Notes: generated from the sequence alone by a model not told the origin. A stretch of DNA of 17,174 nt from DASPMP01 sp035626995 (GCA_035626995.1 DASPMP010000297.1:1-17174), one strand, 5' to 3'. Numbered from the stretch's first letter, positions 1 through 10,656 are shown. Numbers and translations: made by a program.

Positions 1-27
1 GGGTACTACCTCCTCACCCGTTCGTGA
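1..27 (+). CDS. C-terminal tail of an upstream gene (partial)
   Basis: Frame 1 reads GYYLLTRS and then TGA at 25-27. The stop shares its last A with the ATG of the next gene (TGATG), the usual sign of translational coupling in an operon. Eight residues are too few to identify the protein. In known N-succinylamino acid racemase operons the partner is often a GNAT acyltransferase, so that is one possibility for this neighbour, but nothing visible here proves it. It could also be chance read-through of noncoding sequence. Confidence 0.4.
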   Translation, partial: GYYLLTRS

Positions 28-1151
28 TGCGCATCGATCGCATCGTCCTCCGGGAGATCCGGCTGCGGCTGAAGGAGCCCTTCCGGATCTCGTCCGGCGT
101 GGTTGACGAACGACGCATTCTGCTGCTCACGCTGCACGACGCCAGCGGTGCGAGTGAATGGGCCGAGTGCGTCGCCGGCGAGCATCCGAACTACAGCCCG
201 GAGACGATCGATACCGCATGGCTCGCCATTCGTGAATGGCTTGCGCCACGCGTCATGGGCGTTCGCCTCGACGGCCCGCAGTCTGTCCACGCCATGCTCG
301 AGTGCAATGTCAGCGGCCACAACATGGCGAAGGCTGCGCTCGAGATGGGATGTCACGCGCTCGACGCATCCCTGCGCGGGACGAGCCTTTCCAGTGCGAT
401 CGGCGGAGTGCGCACGCACGTCGCCACCGGGATATCCATCGGCATCCAGCGCGACCCGGCGGCCCTCGTCGCGCGGGCCCAGCGCGCGCATGCAGACGGC
501 TATCGCAAGATCAAAGTGAAGATCCAGCCTGGCGCCGACGTCGAATTCGTGAGCGCGGTCCGGAATGCGCTGCCGCCGGATACCGAGTTGATGGCCGACG
601 CGAATTCCGCGTATACCCTGACGCAGGCCGATCACCTTGCGCTGCTGGACGATTTCGGTCTTCTCATGATCGAGCAGCCGTTGCACCGCGACGACCTCGT
701 GCGCCACGCCGAGCTGCAGCGCCGCCTTCGGACACCGATTTGCCTGGATGAATCCATCACCGACGAGAACCGGTGCGAGGACATGATCACGCTGGGCAGC
801 GGGCGCATCGTCAACATCAAGCCCGGCCGCGTCGGCGGGTTCGCTGTTGCTCGGCGCATCCACGACATCTGCGCCTCGGCCGGCATACCGGTGTGGTGCG
901 GGGGCATGCTGGAAAGCGGGATTGGCCGGGCCTACAACATCGCACTGGCATCGCTGCCAAACTTCCGCCTCCCGGGAGACCTCTCGCCAAGCGCGCGTTA
1001 CTGGGAACGCGATGTGGTGACGCCGGAGTGGACCATGGATGTTGATGGTATGGTGGCCGTACCCCGGGATCGTCCCGGCATCGGCGTCACGGTTGACGAG
1101 GAACGGATCGATGCACTTACCGTCCGTACGGAGGAGCTACGGCCCGCATGA
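27..1151 (+). CDS. N-acylamino acid racemase / o-succinylbenzoate synthase (menC-type, enolase superfamily)
   Basis: A 374-residue protein of the muconate-lactonizing branch of the enolase superfamily. The full active-site set is visible: KxK with K163 and K165, metal ligands D191 (in MADANSAY), E216 (IEQPL) and D241 (LDES), and K265 (NIKPGRVGG) on the opposite face. The spacing matches the NAAAR/OSBS family, as in the Amycolatopsis enzyme, with every residue shifted by about two. The family makes o-succinylbenzoate for menaquinone, or racemises N-acyl (often N-succinyl) amino acids, and many members do both. The next gene is an M20 amidohydrolase and no other men gene is nearby, so I favour the racemase role. 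The ATG at 27 overlaps the upstream stop; a GTG one codon earlier (24) is equally possible. No clear Shine-Dalgarno is seen. The 3' end overlaps the next gene by 4 bases (ATGA). Confidence 0.9.
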   Translation: MRIDRIVLREIRLRLKEPFRISSGVVDERRILLLTLHDASGASEWAECVAGEHPNYSPETIDTAWLAIREWLAPRVMGVRLDGPQSVHAMLECNVSGHNMAKAALEMGCHALDASLRGTSLSSAIGGVRTHVATGISIGIQRDPAALVARAQRAHADGYRKIKVKIQPGADVEFVSAVRNALPPDTELMADANSAYTLTQADHLALLDDFGLLMIEQPLHRDDLVRHAELQRRLRTPICLDESITDENRCEDMITLGSGRIVNIKPGRVGGFAVARRIHDICASAGIPVWCGGMLESGIGRAYNIALASLPNFRLPGDLSPSARYWERDVVTPEWTMDVDGMVAVPRDRPGIGVTVDEERIDALTVRTEELRPA

Positions 1152-2317
1152 CTGACCTGCTTGCTCCCGCGCTACGGATCAAGCTCGTGGAGCTGCGTCG
1201 TGCAATCCATCAGGAGCCGGAGCTGGCCTTCGAGGAAACACGCACGGCCACGAAGCTCGAAGCGGCGCTGCGGGCGGTGGGGATCACCGAGATCGCGCGC
1301 GTTGCGAAAACGGGGATCGTTGCGCGCGTCAAAGGCAGGAGCGCATCGGCGCCGACCATTGCGATTCGAGGCGATATCGATGCGCTGCCCATCACCGAGG
1401 ACACGGGCCTGCCGTTCGCGTCGCGACACGACGGGGTCATGCACGCCTGTGGTCACGACGTACATGCGACGTGGGCCGTGGGCGCCGGCGCACTCCTCGC
1501 TCAAACCCCGGCGGAGGGTGATGTGCTGCTCGTCTTGCAGCCGGCGGAGGAAGTGGGTGCCGGCGCCGCCGCGGTGCTCGAGAGTGGAGCGCTCGACTCG
1601 GTCGCCGCGATTTTCGGCGGCCACGTCGATCGCCGCTTCGACGTCGGCCAGGTCGTCGCGGATGCCGGGCCATTGGCCGCTTCCGCGGATACCTTCGAGA
1701 TCGAGATCGTGGGGCAGGGCGCACACGCCGCGCGTCCACACGAGTCGCGCGACCCGATCGTCGCCGCGGCCGCACTCATTACCGCGATCCAGACGATCGT
1801 CTCGCGTCGGCTCAATCCAGCCACGCCGGGGGTGGTGACGGTCGGCCACATCGCCGCAGGCAATGCGCCGAACGTCATTCCGGATCGTGCGCGGCTCTCT
1901 GGCACCATTCGCGCGGTCGAGCCTGTGTCGCGCAAGCTCATGACCGACGAGCTTCGGCGCCTCGCGGCGGGGATCGCCGACGCGCACGGGGTCAGCGCAA
2001 CCGTCCGCATCCCCGAAGGCACCCCGCCGCTCGTGAATCCCGAGTTGCCAACGACGTGGAGCCGCGAGGCGGTCACCCGGGTACTAGGTGCGGATGCGCT
2101 TATTCCTCTGGGATTCCTGAACCTCGCGGGAGAAGACTTTGCCTACTACCTCGAGCGCATGCCGGGGTGCTTTCTTCGGATCGGCGCGCGGGAACACGGC
2201 GGTCCGACAGTCCCCGCGCACTCTCCGAAGTTCTTTCCGGCCGAGGACAGCATCTTCGTGGGCGCTGCCGTCCTCGCGGAGTGCGCTCGGGTCGCGTCCC
2301 TCAGACTCGCTGGCTGA
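1148..2317 (+). CDS. M20D-family amidohydrolase (N-acyl-amino acid / hippurate hydrolase type)
   Basis: A 389-residue cytosolic metallohydrolase that should remove an acyl group from an N-acyl amino acid. Visible family motifs are HACGHD (H99, C101, H103, D104), the catalytic/metal pair E134-E135 in LQPAEE, H159 in GGHVD, a dimerisation-domain stretch near residues 180-290, and H358 in HSPKFF near the C-terminus. The cysteine in the HxCGHD motif places it with the M20D group (IAA-amino acid hydrolases, hippuricases, aminoacylases). Length is normal. The start overlaps the racemase stop by 4 bases, so the two are translationally coupled. The likely division of labour is that the racemase equilibrates N-acyl-D/L-amino acids and this enzyme takes the L form. 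Which acyl group and which amino acid cannot be told from sequence. Confidence 0.9.
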   Translation: MTDLLAPALRIKLVELRRAIHQEPELAFEETRTATKLEAALRAVGITEIARVAKTGIVARVKGRSASAPTIAIRGDIDALPITEDTGLPFASRHDGVMHACGHDVHATWAVGAGALLAQTPAEGDVLLVLQPAEEVGAGAAAVLESGALDSVAAIFGGHVDRRFDVGQVVADAGPLAASADTFEIEIVGQGAHAARPHESRDPIVAAAALITAIQTIVSRRLNPATPGVVTVGHIAAGNAPNVIPDRARLSGTIRAVEPVSRKLMTDELRRLAAGIADAHGVSATVRIPEGTPPLVNPELPTTWSREAVTRVLGADALIPLGFLNLAGEDFAYYLERMPGCFLRIGAREHGGPTVPAHSPKFFPAEDSIFVGAAVLAECARVASLRLAG

Positions 2318-4555
2318 ATGACGTCCATACGCTGGGCCGCGCTCGTCCTGCTCGTCGCGTGCAACGAGCGGGTGAATCCGCCCACACCGGCTCCCGCGAA
2401 CCTGGACATCATTGCGGACCTGCCGGCAAACGGCGTCGCGGGGTCGAGCGTCGGTGTCTTCACGGTACGAGTGAGCGATGCCGCGGCGCGCCCAATGTCT
2501 GGCGTCCTTGTGACATTTGCTGCCTCCCTCGGCTCCGCTCAGACCTCGCCACCTGCCGACACGACGCGGGCCGACGGTACCGTCAGCACCGCTGTCGCGC
2601 TGGGCACGATGCCGGGGGGCAATCAAGTATCCGCCCTCGTGACCGGCCTGCCGGAGGTACGGTCGAACGTCGTGGCCGCGACTGTCGGGGGTGCTGCGAC
2701 CGTGACCGTGTCGCAGCGCGTGGTTCGCATCACTCCGGCGCTCGACTCGTTGCCCATTTCGGCAACTGCGCGCGACGCGTTCGGCAATGTCATTCCGGGA
2801 GCCATCACGTGGACCTCCCGCAACCCGGCGCTGGTGACGCCGAGTCCTGCAACGAACATCACGATCTTTGCCCGCGCGATGAGTCGTCCAGGCCGGACTT
2901 GGATTGTGGCGTCCGCTGGAGCCGCGAGCGACAGCATCCTGGTTGCCGTGCAGGAGCCGGGCTCATCGCCCTGCGCGTTCGTCACGAGTCCCATCGTTCT
3001 CGCCGTCGGCGAAAGCCTGGCGATGGAGACGACGGGCCTTGCGTGCGTTCGTGCGGACGCGTCGGCCGAGTACGGAGTGATCGCCCATTACAACAGTCCG
3101 GTGTCGTCGGCGACGACAACGGTCGCACTCGCCGCCTTCGGCGTGGTGCCGCCTCCGCCGGCTGGCGCGCCGGCCACCGCCGCGCTTTCGTCCAGCGGCG
3201 AACGCGATCCGCAATTCGAGACGGCGCTCCGCCAGCGCGAAGCCGCGGCCCTCGCGTCGCATGTTCCGGGAGCGCGCGCATGGCAGGCCATGCGACAGAA
3301 ATCCAGCATGGCGGCTCTGGCGGCGGTCAGCCGTGAAGGGGACGTCCTGAACGTCAACGTCAATGCCTTCGACTTCTGCTCGAAGCCGACGACGAGAACG
3401 GCGCGGGTCATGGCGATCACCAGCGGAACCATCATGCTGGAAGACATCTCGAATCCAGCGGGAGGCTTCTCGGCCGCCGAGTATCGGGAAATGGCCGCGG
3501 CGATGGACACGCTCGTGCTTCCAGTCGATACCCTCGCCTTTGGCGCCCCGTCGGACGTCGACAACAACGGCCGCATCGGCGTGCTCTTTACCCGCGCGGT
3601 CAACGAGCTCACACCGCGCAACTCGGCCAGCGGGATCGTGCTCGGCTTTTTCTACGGACGCGACCTGCTGCCCAGGTCGAGCCCATTTGGCTCGTGTCCT
3701 GGAAGCAATGTCGGCGAGATGTTCTACGTGCTCGTGCCGGATCCCGAAGGGGAAGTATCGGCACCTCGCTCGAAGGCATTCATTCAGGGCGTCGTATTGT
3801 CGACCATCGCCCACGAGCTGCAGCACCTGATCAACGCATCTCGGCGCATATACGTGAACGCATCCCCCTCCGTTACCGAAGAGACGTGGTTGAACGAGGG
3901 GCTGAGTCACATCGCCGAAGAGCTCCTGTTCTATCGAGTGAGTGGACTCGGGTCGCGCCAGAACATCGGCGCCGGCCAACTGACGGACGGATTGCCGGCA
4001 CGGGCCGTTCACGATCTCTACATGCGCGGGAACTTCGGACGGCTGTCGCAATACCTGCAGAGTCCGGAGTCGAATTCACCATTGGCGACGAACGATGATC
4101 TCGCCACGCGCGGTGCGAGCTGGTCGCTGCTTCGATACATCGCCGACCGGGCCGGAGCGACTGACGGTGACCTCTGGCGCCGGCTCGTGAATTCGCGGAC
4201 GACGGGAGTCGTGAATCTCGACCAGCAGCTGGAGGGTACCGGACTCACGACGATGACCGCCGTTCGCGACTGGTCTACTGCGCTGTTCACCGATGACCTG
4301 GCGGCGACATCCTCGCCCGTCCTGTCGCATCCGAGCTGGAATTACCGCACGGCCATGCCTCAGGTTGGCATTTCATTCGGTCTTCCCGCACCTGCGCTCG
4401 CGAACGGGGTATCATCGCCCGTGCCCCTGCGCGCGGGCGGCAGCGCATATTTGCGGCTGGCCGTGCCCGCGGCCACCGAGGCACTTATACAGGTAACGAA
4501 CGGTGGGGGACTTCCGCAGCCGGGCGTCCGCCTGACACTCGTGAGGATCAGGTAA
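2318..4555 (+). CDS. Surface lipoprotein with Ig-like domains and an HExxH metalloprotease domain
   Basis: A 745-residue protein with a short lipoprotein signal: a hydrophobic stretch ends in the lipobox LVAC, giving lipidated C15. Residues about 28-125 look like a bacterial Ig-like (Big-1) domain, and about 125-215 like a second Ig-like repeat ending in VAVQE. The region 390-600 carries a gluzincin-type zinc site: H499-E-L-Q-H503 preceded by a hydrophobic helix, then E527 in WLNEGLSH as the expected third ligand. This layout resembles hyicolysin-like (M30) peptidases, though I assign the family only loosely. The C-terminal ~150 residues look like a beta-rich domain. The ATG follows the previous TGA directly with no gap. 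Expected location is the outer membrane or cell surface, where it may degrade proteins. There are no transmembrane helices beyond the signal. Confidence 0.8.
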   Translation: MTSIRWAALVLLVACNERVNPPTPAPANLDIIADLPANGVAGSSVGVFTVRVSDAAARPMSGVLVTFAASLGSAQTSPPADTTRADGTVSTAVALGTMPGGNQVSALVTGLPEVRSNVVAATVGGAATVTVSQRVVRITPALDSLPISATARDAFGNVIPGAITWTSRNPALVTPSPATNITIFARAMSRPGRTWIVASAGAASDSILVAVQEPGSSPCAFVTSPIVLAVGESLAMETTGLACVRADASAEYGVIAHYNSPVSSATTTVALAAFGVVPPPPAGAPATAALSSSGERDPQFETALRQREAAALASHVPGARAWQAMRQKSSMAALAAVSREGDVLNVNVNAFDFCSKPTTRTARVMAITSGTIMLEDISNPAGGFSAAEYREMAAAMDTLVLPVDTLAFGAPSDVDNNGRIGVLFTRAVNELTPRNSASGIVLGFFYGRDLLPRSSPFGSCPGSNVGEMFYVLVPDPEGEVSAPRSKAFIQGVVLSTIAHELQHLINASRRIYVNASPSVTEETWLNEGLSHIAEELLFYRVSGLGSRQNIGAGQLTDGLPARAVHDLYMRGNFGRLSQYLQSPESNSPLATNDDLATRGASWSLLRYIADRAGATDGDLWRRLVNSRTTGVVNLDQQLEGTGLTTMTAVRDWSTALFTDDLAATSSPVLSHPSWNYRTAMPQVGISFGLPAPALANGVSSPVPLRAGGSAYLRLAVPAATEALIQVTNGGGLPQPGVRLTLVRIR

Positions 4556-4564
4556 GTTTCTGCC

Positions 4565-5074
4565 ATGAAGCGAATCGCATTACTTGGAGTAGTGATGTCC
4601 GCCGCCATCGCGTGCAACGACGAGATCACCGGTCTTGGTCCCCCGAGCGATCCGGCGACCGAGACCTTCGCGCCCGCGTTGGGTGTGAACATCGCACAGA
4701 TGACCCGCCTGCCCAGTGGCGTGTATATCGAAGATCTCATCGACGGCACCGGTGACTCCGTCACGGCGCGCACGGACACCCTTCGCGTCACCTATTCCGG
4801 GTTCATCAAGACCGGGGACATGTTCGACTCCGGCACGAATGTCGAATTCCAGCCGGCGTTCCTCGTCCCCGGATTTCGCGACGGGTTGCAGGGGATGCGC
4901 GTCGGCGGGCGCCGCCGGATCGTGATTCCGTCCGCGCTGGGCTACGGCAGGATCTCCATCAAGGACCCTTCGGGAAAGATCGAGATTCCGCGACAGTCGA
5001 CGCTGATCTTCAACGTCGAGCTGCTGCGCGTGCACAACGTGGAGCCGACGCCACCGACGACTCCAACGCCCTGA
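4565..5074 (+). CDS. FKBP-type peptidyl-prolyl cis-trans isomerase, lipoprotein
   Basis: A 169-residue protein. The signal peptide ends in lipobox AIAC, so C17 should be lipidated and the enzyme periplasmic or surface-bound. After a linker, residues about 60-160 form a single FKBP domain with the typical elements VTYSGF, MFDSG, VPGFRDGLQGMRVGG, IVIPSALGYG and the last strand LIFNVELL. The tail is Pro/Thr-rich (TPPTTPTP). FKBPs catalyse prolyl isomerisation during folding of exported proteins. The ATG lies 9 bases after the protease lipoprotein stop, with an AGGTAAG stretch about 7 bases upstream, so the two are surely co-transcribed. It may assist folding of that lipoprotein; this is inference from position. 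Confidence 0.9.
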   Translation: MKRIALLGVVMSAAIACNDEITGLGPPSDPATETFAPALGVNIAQMTRLPSGVYIEDLIDGTGDSVTARTDTLRVTYSGFIKTGDMFDSGTNVEFQPAFLVPGFRDGLQGMRVGGRRRIVIPSALGYGRISIKDPSGKIEIPRQSTLIFNVELLRVHNVEPTPPTTPTP

Positions 5075-5086
5075 TCGACAGGAGCT

Positions 5087-7069
<1,983 letters not shown>

Positions 7070-7117
7070 GCCAAGCGGTGGATACCATATCCGGCCGCGG
7101 AATGCGAGATTGAAGGC

Positions 7118-8242
7118 ATGGCTACCGCAACCTTACCAAACGCAGCCGACACGCACGACGTCTTCCCGATCAACGGAACGGACTACGTCGAGTTCTATGT
7201 CGGCAACGCCAAGCAGGCGGCGCACTACTATCAGTCTGCATTTGGCTTTCAGGTCGTTGCCTATCGTGGTCCCGAGACTGGTGTACGGGACCGCATTTCA
7301 TATCTCCTGACGCAAGGGAAGATCCGGTTCGTCCTTTCCGCGGCGCTGGGGCCCGAAGGCCCGATCGCGGAACACGTGCGAAAGCACGGCGACGGTGTGC
7401 GGGACATCGCGCTCTGGGTCGACGACGCGCGGGACGCCTACAGTAAGGCCGTGGAACGGGGCGCGCGGGGAATCCAGGAGCCGACCGTCCAGCGCGACGA
7501 GAGCGGGGAGGTCGTGACCGCGGCCATCGCGATATACGGCGACACCATTCACTCGATCGTCGAGCGGCGCAATTACAAGGGGCTGTTCATGCCCGGCTTT
7601 GCTTCGCGGACGCTGCATTTCCAGCCGAAGGACACGGGACTTCAATACGTGGATCACTGTGTCGGCAACGTGGAGCTCGGCCAGATGAACACCTGGGTGG
7701 GCTTCTACGAGAAGGTGATGGGGTTCAAGAATCTCATCTCCTTTGACGACGAGGACATCAGCACCGAGTACAGCTCGCTGATGTCGAAGGTCATGTCGAA
7801 CGGCAATGAGAAGATCAAGTTCCCGATCAACGAGCCGGCGAAGGGGAAGAAGAAGTCACAGATCGAGGAATACCTGGACTTTTATCGCGGTCCAGGAGTG
7901 CAGCACCTGGCGCTCGCGACCAACGACATCATCCACACGGTCACCGCGCTGCGCGACCGCGGCGTCGAATTCCTGAGTGTGCCGACGAGTTACTACGAGG
8001 AGTTGCAGGGCCGCGTCGGCAAGATCGACGAGCCGGTGGATGTGCTCGCGAAGCTCGGTATTCTCGTCGATCGCGATCCCGATGGCTATCTCCTGCAGAT
8101 CTTCTCCAAGCCCGTGCAGGACCGCCCGACGCTGTTCTACGAAATCATCCAGCGAAAGGGAGCGCGTTCGTTCGGCAAGGGGAACTTCAAGGCACTGTTC
8201 GAGGCCATCGAGCGAGAGCAGGCCGCACGAGGCAATCTGTAA
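7118..8242 (+). CDS. hpd: 4-hydroxyphenylpyruvate dioxygenase
   Basis: A 374-residue non-haem iron dioxygenase that converts 4-hydroxyphenylpyruvate to homogentisate, the first committed step of tyrosine breakdown. It has two vicinal-oxygen-chelate domains. The C-terminal half carries the iron triad H180 (DHCVGN), H263 (GVQHLAL) and E342 (LFYEIIQR). The C-terminal gating helix motif GKGNFKALFEAIEREQ is also complete. It is a full-length HPPD, distinct from hydroxymandelate synthase by the typical FSKPVQDRPTLFYEIIQR region. The ATG has GAAGG just 1 base upstream, unusually close. The next gene, hmgA, uses its product and starts 45 bases downstream, so the two form one functional step pair. Confidence 0.96.
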   Translation: MATATLPNAADTHDVFPINGTDYVEFYVGNAKQAAHYYQSAFGFQVVAYRGPETGVRDRISYLLTQGKIRFVLSAALGPEGPIAEHVRKHGDGVRDIALWVDDARDAYSKAVERGARGIQEPTVQRDESGEVVTAAIAIYGDTIHSIVERRNYKGLFMPGFASRTLHFQPKDTGLQYVDHCVGNVELGQMNTWVGFYEKVMGFKNLISFDDEDISTEYSSLMSKVMSNGNEKIKFPINEPAKGKKKSQIEEYLDFYRGPGVQHLALATNDIIHTVTALRDRGVEFLSVPTSYYEELQGRVGKIDEPVDVLAKLGILVDRDPDGYLLQIFSKPVQDRPTLFYEIIQRKGARSFGKGNFKALFEAIEREQAARGNL

Positions 8243-8287
8243 CTGCGGACAGAGCTGTGGATCTCACTGCGACACCTATAGCGAATA

Positions 8288-9478
8288 ATGCCCATTTATC
8301 ACACGCTCGGTAGTATCCCGCGGAAGCGGCACATCGCCTTCAGAAAACCTGATGGTGGGATCTACCACGAGGAGCTTGTGGGGCACGAAGGGTTCACGGG
8401 CACGTCGTCGCTGCTGTATCACGTGCACCCGCCCACGATGGTGAAGTCCGTGAAACGCCTGAAGGAAACCGAGTATCAGCCGGATCCAGACAAGACGCTG
8501 AAGCATCGGCATTTCCTCACGTCAAAGGCGAAGAAGGGAGGCAGCCCAACGCTCGACCGCATCCCTCTGCTGTTCAACGCGGATATCGCGATGCTGTATG
8601 TGGAGCCCGACAAGCAGGACGAGCACTACTATCGCAATGCGCAGGGGGACGAGCTGGTCTATGTCAGCAAGGGCTCCGGCGTCCTGGAGTCGTCCTACGG
8701 CGAGCTTCCGTATCGCGAAGGCGATTATCTCATCATTCATCGGGGCATCCTGCATCGCTTCCGGCAGGATGCGGGCGTGGAGCACAAGTTCCTCGTCATG
8801 GAGAGCCGAGGCCATGTGCGATGGCCGAAGCGCTACCGGAACGAGTTCGGCCAGCTCAAGGAAGGCGCGCCGTACTCCGAGCGCGACATCCGGCGGCCGG
8901 CAAATCTGGCGACCATCGACAAGAAGGGGGATTTCCCGGTCGTCGTGAAGCAGTACGACGGCCTCAACGAAGTCATGCTCGCCCACCACCCAATGGATGT
9001 CGTCGGCTGGGACGGGTATTTCTACCCGTGGGCTTTCAACATCAATGATTTCGAGCCGATCGTCGGCCGAGTGCATCAACCCCCTCCGGTGCACCAGACA
9101 TTCGAAGGCGACGGCTTCGTCGTGTGCTCCTTCTGTCCTCGGCCCTACGACTTCGATCCCGAAGCGGTCCCGGCGCCATACAACCACAGCAACGTGGATT
9201 CCGACGAGGTGCTCTATTATGCCTCGAGCGAATTCATGTCACGCAAGGGCATCGAGTTCGGCAGCATCACGCATCATCCCGATGGCATTCCGCATGGTCC
9301 GCATCCGGGGCGTGCGGAAGCGTCCATCGGGGCGAAATCGACCAACGAGCTTGCGGTGATGATGGACTCGTTCCGGCCGCTGCGTGTGGCGAAACAGGCG
9401 ATGGACTTCGAAGATCCGAAGTATCATCGGAGCTGGGTGGATGCGTCCTCGGGGGGGTTCACGCCACCGACGTCCTGA
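8288..9478 (+). CDS. hmgA: Homogentisate 1,2-dioxygenase
   Basis: A 396-residue cupin-fold ring-cleavage dioxygenase that opens homogentisate to maleylacetoacetate. The C-terminal cupin shows the probable iron ligands H300 and E307 (in NHSNVDSDE) and H336 (IPHGPHPG), and the central region has YRNAQGDELVYVSKGSG, a typical HGD pattern. It belongs to the shorter bacterial type (about 390 residues) rather than the 430-450-residue type. There is one more residue between the first His and the Glu than in the human enzyme, as far as I can align by eye. No strong Shine-Dalgarno precedes the ATG. Its product needs maleylacetoacetate isomerase and fumarylacetoacetase, neither of which lies in this window. 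Confidence 0.93.
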   Translation: MPIYHTLGSIPRKRHIAFRKPDGGIYHEELVGHEGFTGTSSLLYHVHPPTMVKSVKRLKETEYQPDPDKTLKHRHFLTSKAKKGGSPTLDRIPLLFNADIAMLYVEPDKQDEHYYRNAQGDELVYVSKGSGVLESSYGELPYREGDYLIIHRGILHRFRQDAGVEHKFLVMESRGHVRWPKRYRNEFGQLKEGAPYSERDIRRPANLATIDKKGDFPVVVKQYDGLNEVMLAHHPMDVVGWDGYFYPWAFNINDFEPIVGRVHQPPPVHQTFEGDGFVVCSFCPRPYDFDPEAVPAPYNHSNVDSDEVLYYASSEFMSRKGIEFGSITHHPDGIPHGPHPGRAEASIGAKSTNELAVMMDSFRPLRVAKQAMDFEDPKYHRSWVDASSGGFTPPTS

Positions 9479-9482
9479 CGCT

Positions 9483-10652
9483 GTGAAAAAAACGATTCTC
9501 GCGCCCGCCGAGACGCAGTCCCTGGTCCCCACCCTGCGAGCGACGCGAAACCCGAACGCCTGGGTCTATCGGTACGAGCATCCCAACGGGTGGCGCCTGT
9601 CCATCGCCACCCATGCGGAGCCTGGTTCGGACAAGCTGTCCCTCGGTGGGTTTCGCATCGCGCCGGAGGAACGAACCTCCGTTCCGGGATTCGATTCCGA
9701 CGTCGAAGCCATCGAGCTCGCGATGGGAATGGAAGAAAAGGTGTATTGGTCGCGGATCATCGGCGTTGGCGGACCACTCGCCCGGCGCGACATGAACCGC
9801 ATCGTGGGCGGCAAGTGCGTGCTGCATCCGGCGCCGGACGCCCGTGTGGGACAGCGACGCGACCAGGAGATGCTGGATTTCGCGGCGACGTGCCTCACCG
9901 ATTGTGACATGACAGCAGGCATTCGCATCACGACGGGCCAGGATCTCGGCCATGGTGTGCTGTCGGATGGAAAGACCCAGTCTCTGGCGTATCTGCACCG
10001 GCGATTTCGCGGCAGCGTGGTGGCGGATACGTCGAAACCCACCGGGGAAGGGAATTACTTCGTGCTGCGCGGCATGCTGCGCGCCTTCGGCATCGACATC
10101 TCGAATGCGACGGTGGGACTGATCGGTGGCGGCAACATCGGCCTGCACATCGCGGAACGCCTGCGCAACCATGGCACGACGATGATTGCCGTCGAAGCCC
10201 GTGCGGACCGTCGGGCGATGCTCCACGAGCTGGGCGCCGCGACGCGGATCCCCGACCAGAAGGAAGCGTTCCTGGCGGAGCCCATCGACGCGCTGGTCGT
10301 CAACGCGTCCGGCGGATCCCTGGATGCAGACAGCGTGCAGCAGATCGCGCGCAATCCACGGCTGCGGGTCATCTGCGGCTCGGAGAATCTCGTCATGCCC
10401 AATCCGGCGGACGCGGGCGTGCTTCGGGCGGCGGGTAAGGCCTACTGTCCCACAGAGTTGGGCGGGATGATGGGGTATCTCACGGCCGTCGAGCAGTACC
10501 TCGCCGAGCTGGAGCATGTCCCGTTCGATGTCCAGACGCTCTTCGATGCGGCGGCCCAGCTGGAAGAGCCCGCCTTCGCAGCCACTCGGCACATGATCGA
10601 GAACCAGTTCGCGATCGATTTCGAAACCGCCGTCGAGGCCGTTTGCACGTAG
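9483..10652 (+). CDS. Divergent Glu/Leu/Phe/Val-type amino acid dehydrogenase
   Basis: A 389-residue protein. The N-terminal half matches the ELFV dehydrogenase substrate domain: LSLGGFR, then GMEEK with K86, GGK with K111, and TGQDLGHG with D154, corresponding to the two active-site lysines and catalytic Asp of Leu/Phe dehydrogenases. The C-terminal half is a Rossmann domain with GGGNIG (215-220) and then VICGSEN. The two lysines are 25 residues apart, against about 12 in Leu/Phe dehydrogenases, so an extra loop of about 13 residues sits in the active-site region. It would oxidatively deaminate an amino acid to a 2-oxoacid with NAD(P). Position right after hmgA (4-base gap) suggests an aromatic amino acid, perhaps Phe or Tyr. 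The start is GTG at 9483; an ATG at 9384 would overlap hmgA by 95 bases and add a non-conserved Arg-rich leader, so I rejected it. Confidence 0.8.
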   Translation: MKKTILAPAETQSLVPTLRATRNPNAWVYRYEHPNGWRLSIATHAEPGSDKLSLGGFRIAPEERTSVPGFDSDVEAIELAMGMEEKVYWSRIIGVGGPLARRDMNRIVGGKCVLHPAPDARVGQRRDQEMLDFAATCLTDCDMTAGIRITTGQDLGHGVLSDGKTQSLAYLHRRFRGSVVADTSKPTGEGNYFVLRGMLRAFGIDISNATVGLIGGGNIGLHIAERLRNHGTTMIAVEARADRRAMLHELGAATRIPDQKEAFLAEPIDALVVNASGGSLDADSVQQIARNPRLRVICGSENLVMPNPADAGVLRAAGKAYCPTELGGMMGYLTAVEQYLAELEHVPFDVQTLFDAAAQLEEPAFAATRHMIENQFAIDFETAVEAVCT

Positions 10653-10656
10653 CCCC

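Noticed and set aside
2056..3336. Plus-strand open frame of 426 codons spanning the amidohydrolase end and lipoprotein start
   Set aside because: Overlaps two well-supported genes in another frame, with low-complexity Arg/Gly-rich translation.
2963..4051. Long minus-strand open frame (362 codons) opposite the metalloprotease lipoprotein gene
   Set aside because: Arg/His-rich translation with no recognisable domain; a by-product of high GC opposite a convincing gene.
9384..9482. Upstream ATG extension of the amino-acid dehydrogenase
   Set aside because: Would overlap hmgA by 95 bases and add an Arg-rich leader; GTG at 9483 fits the 4-base gap.
9459..10592. Minus-strand open frame of 377 codons opposite the amino-acid dehydrogenase
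   Set aside because: The plus-strand protein has active-site and Rossmann motifs; the antisense one has none.
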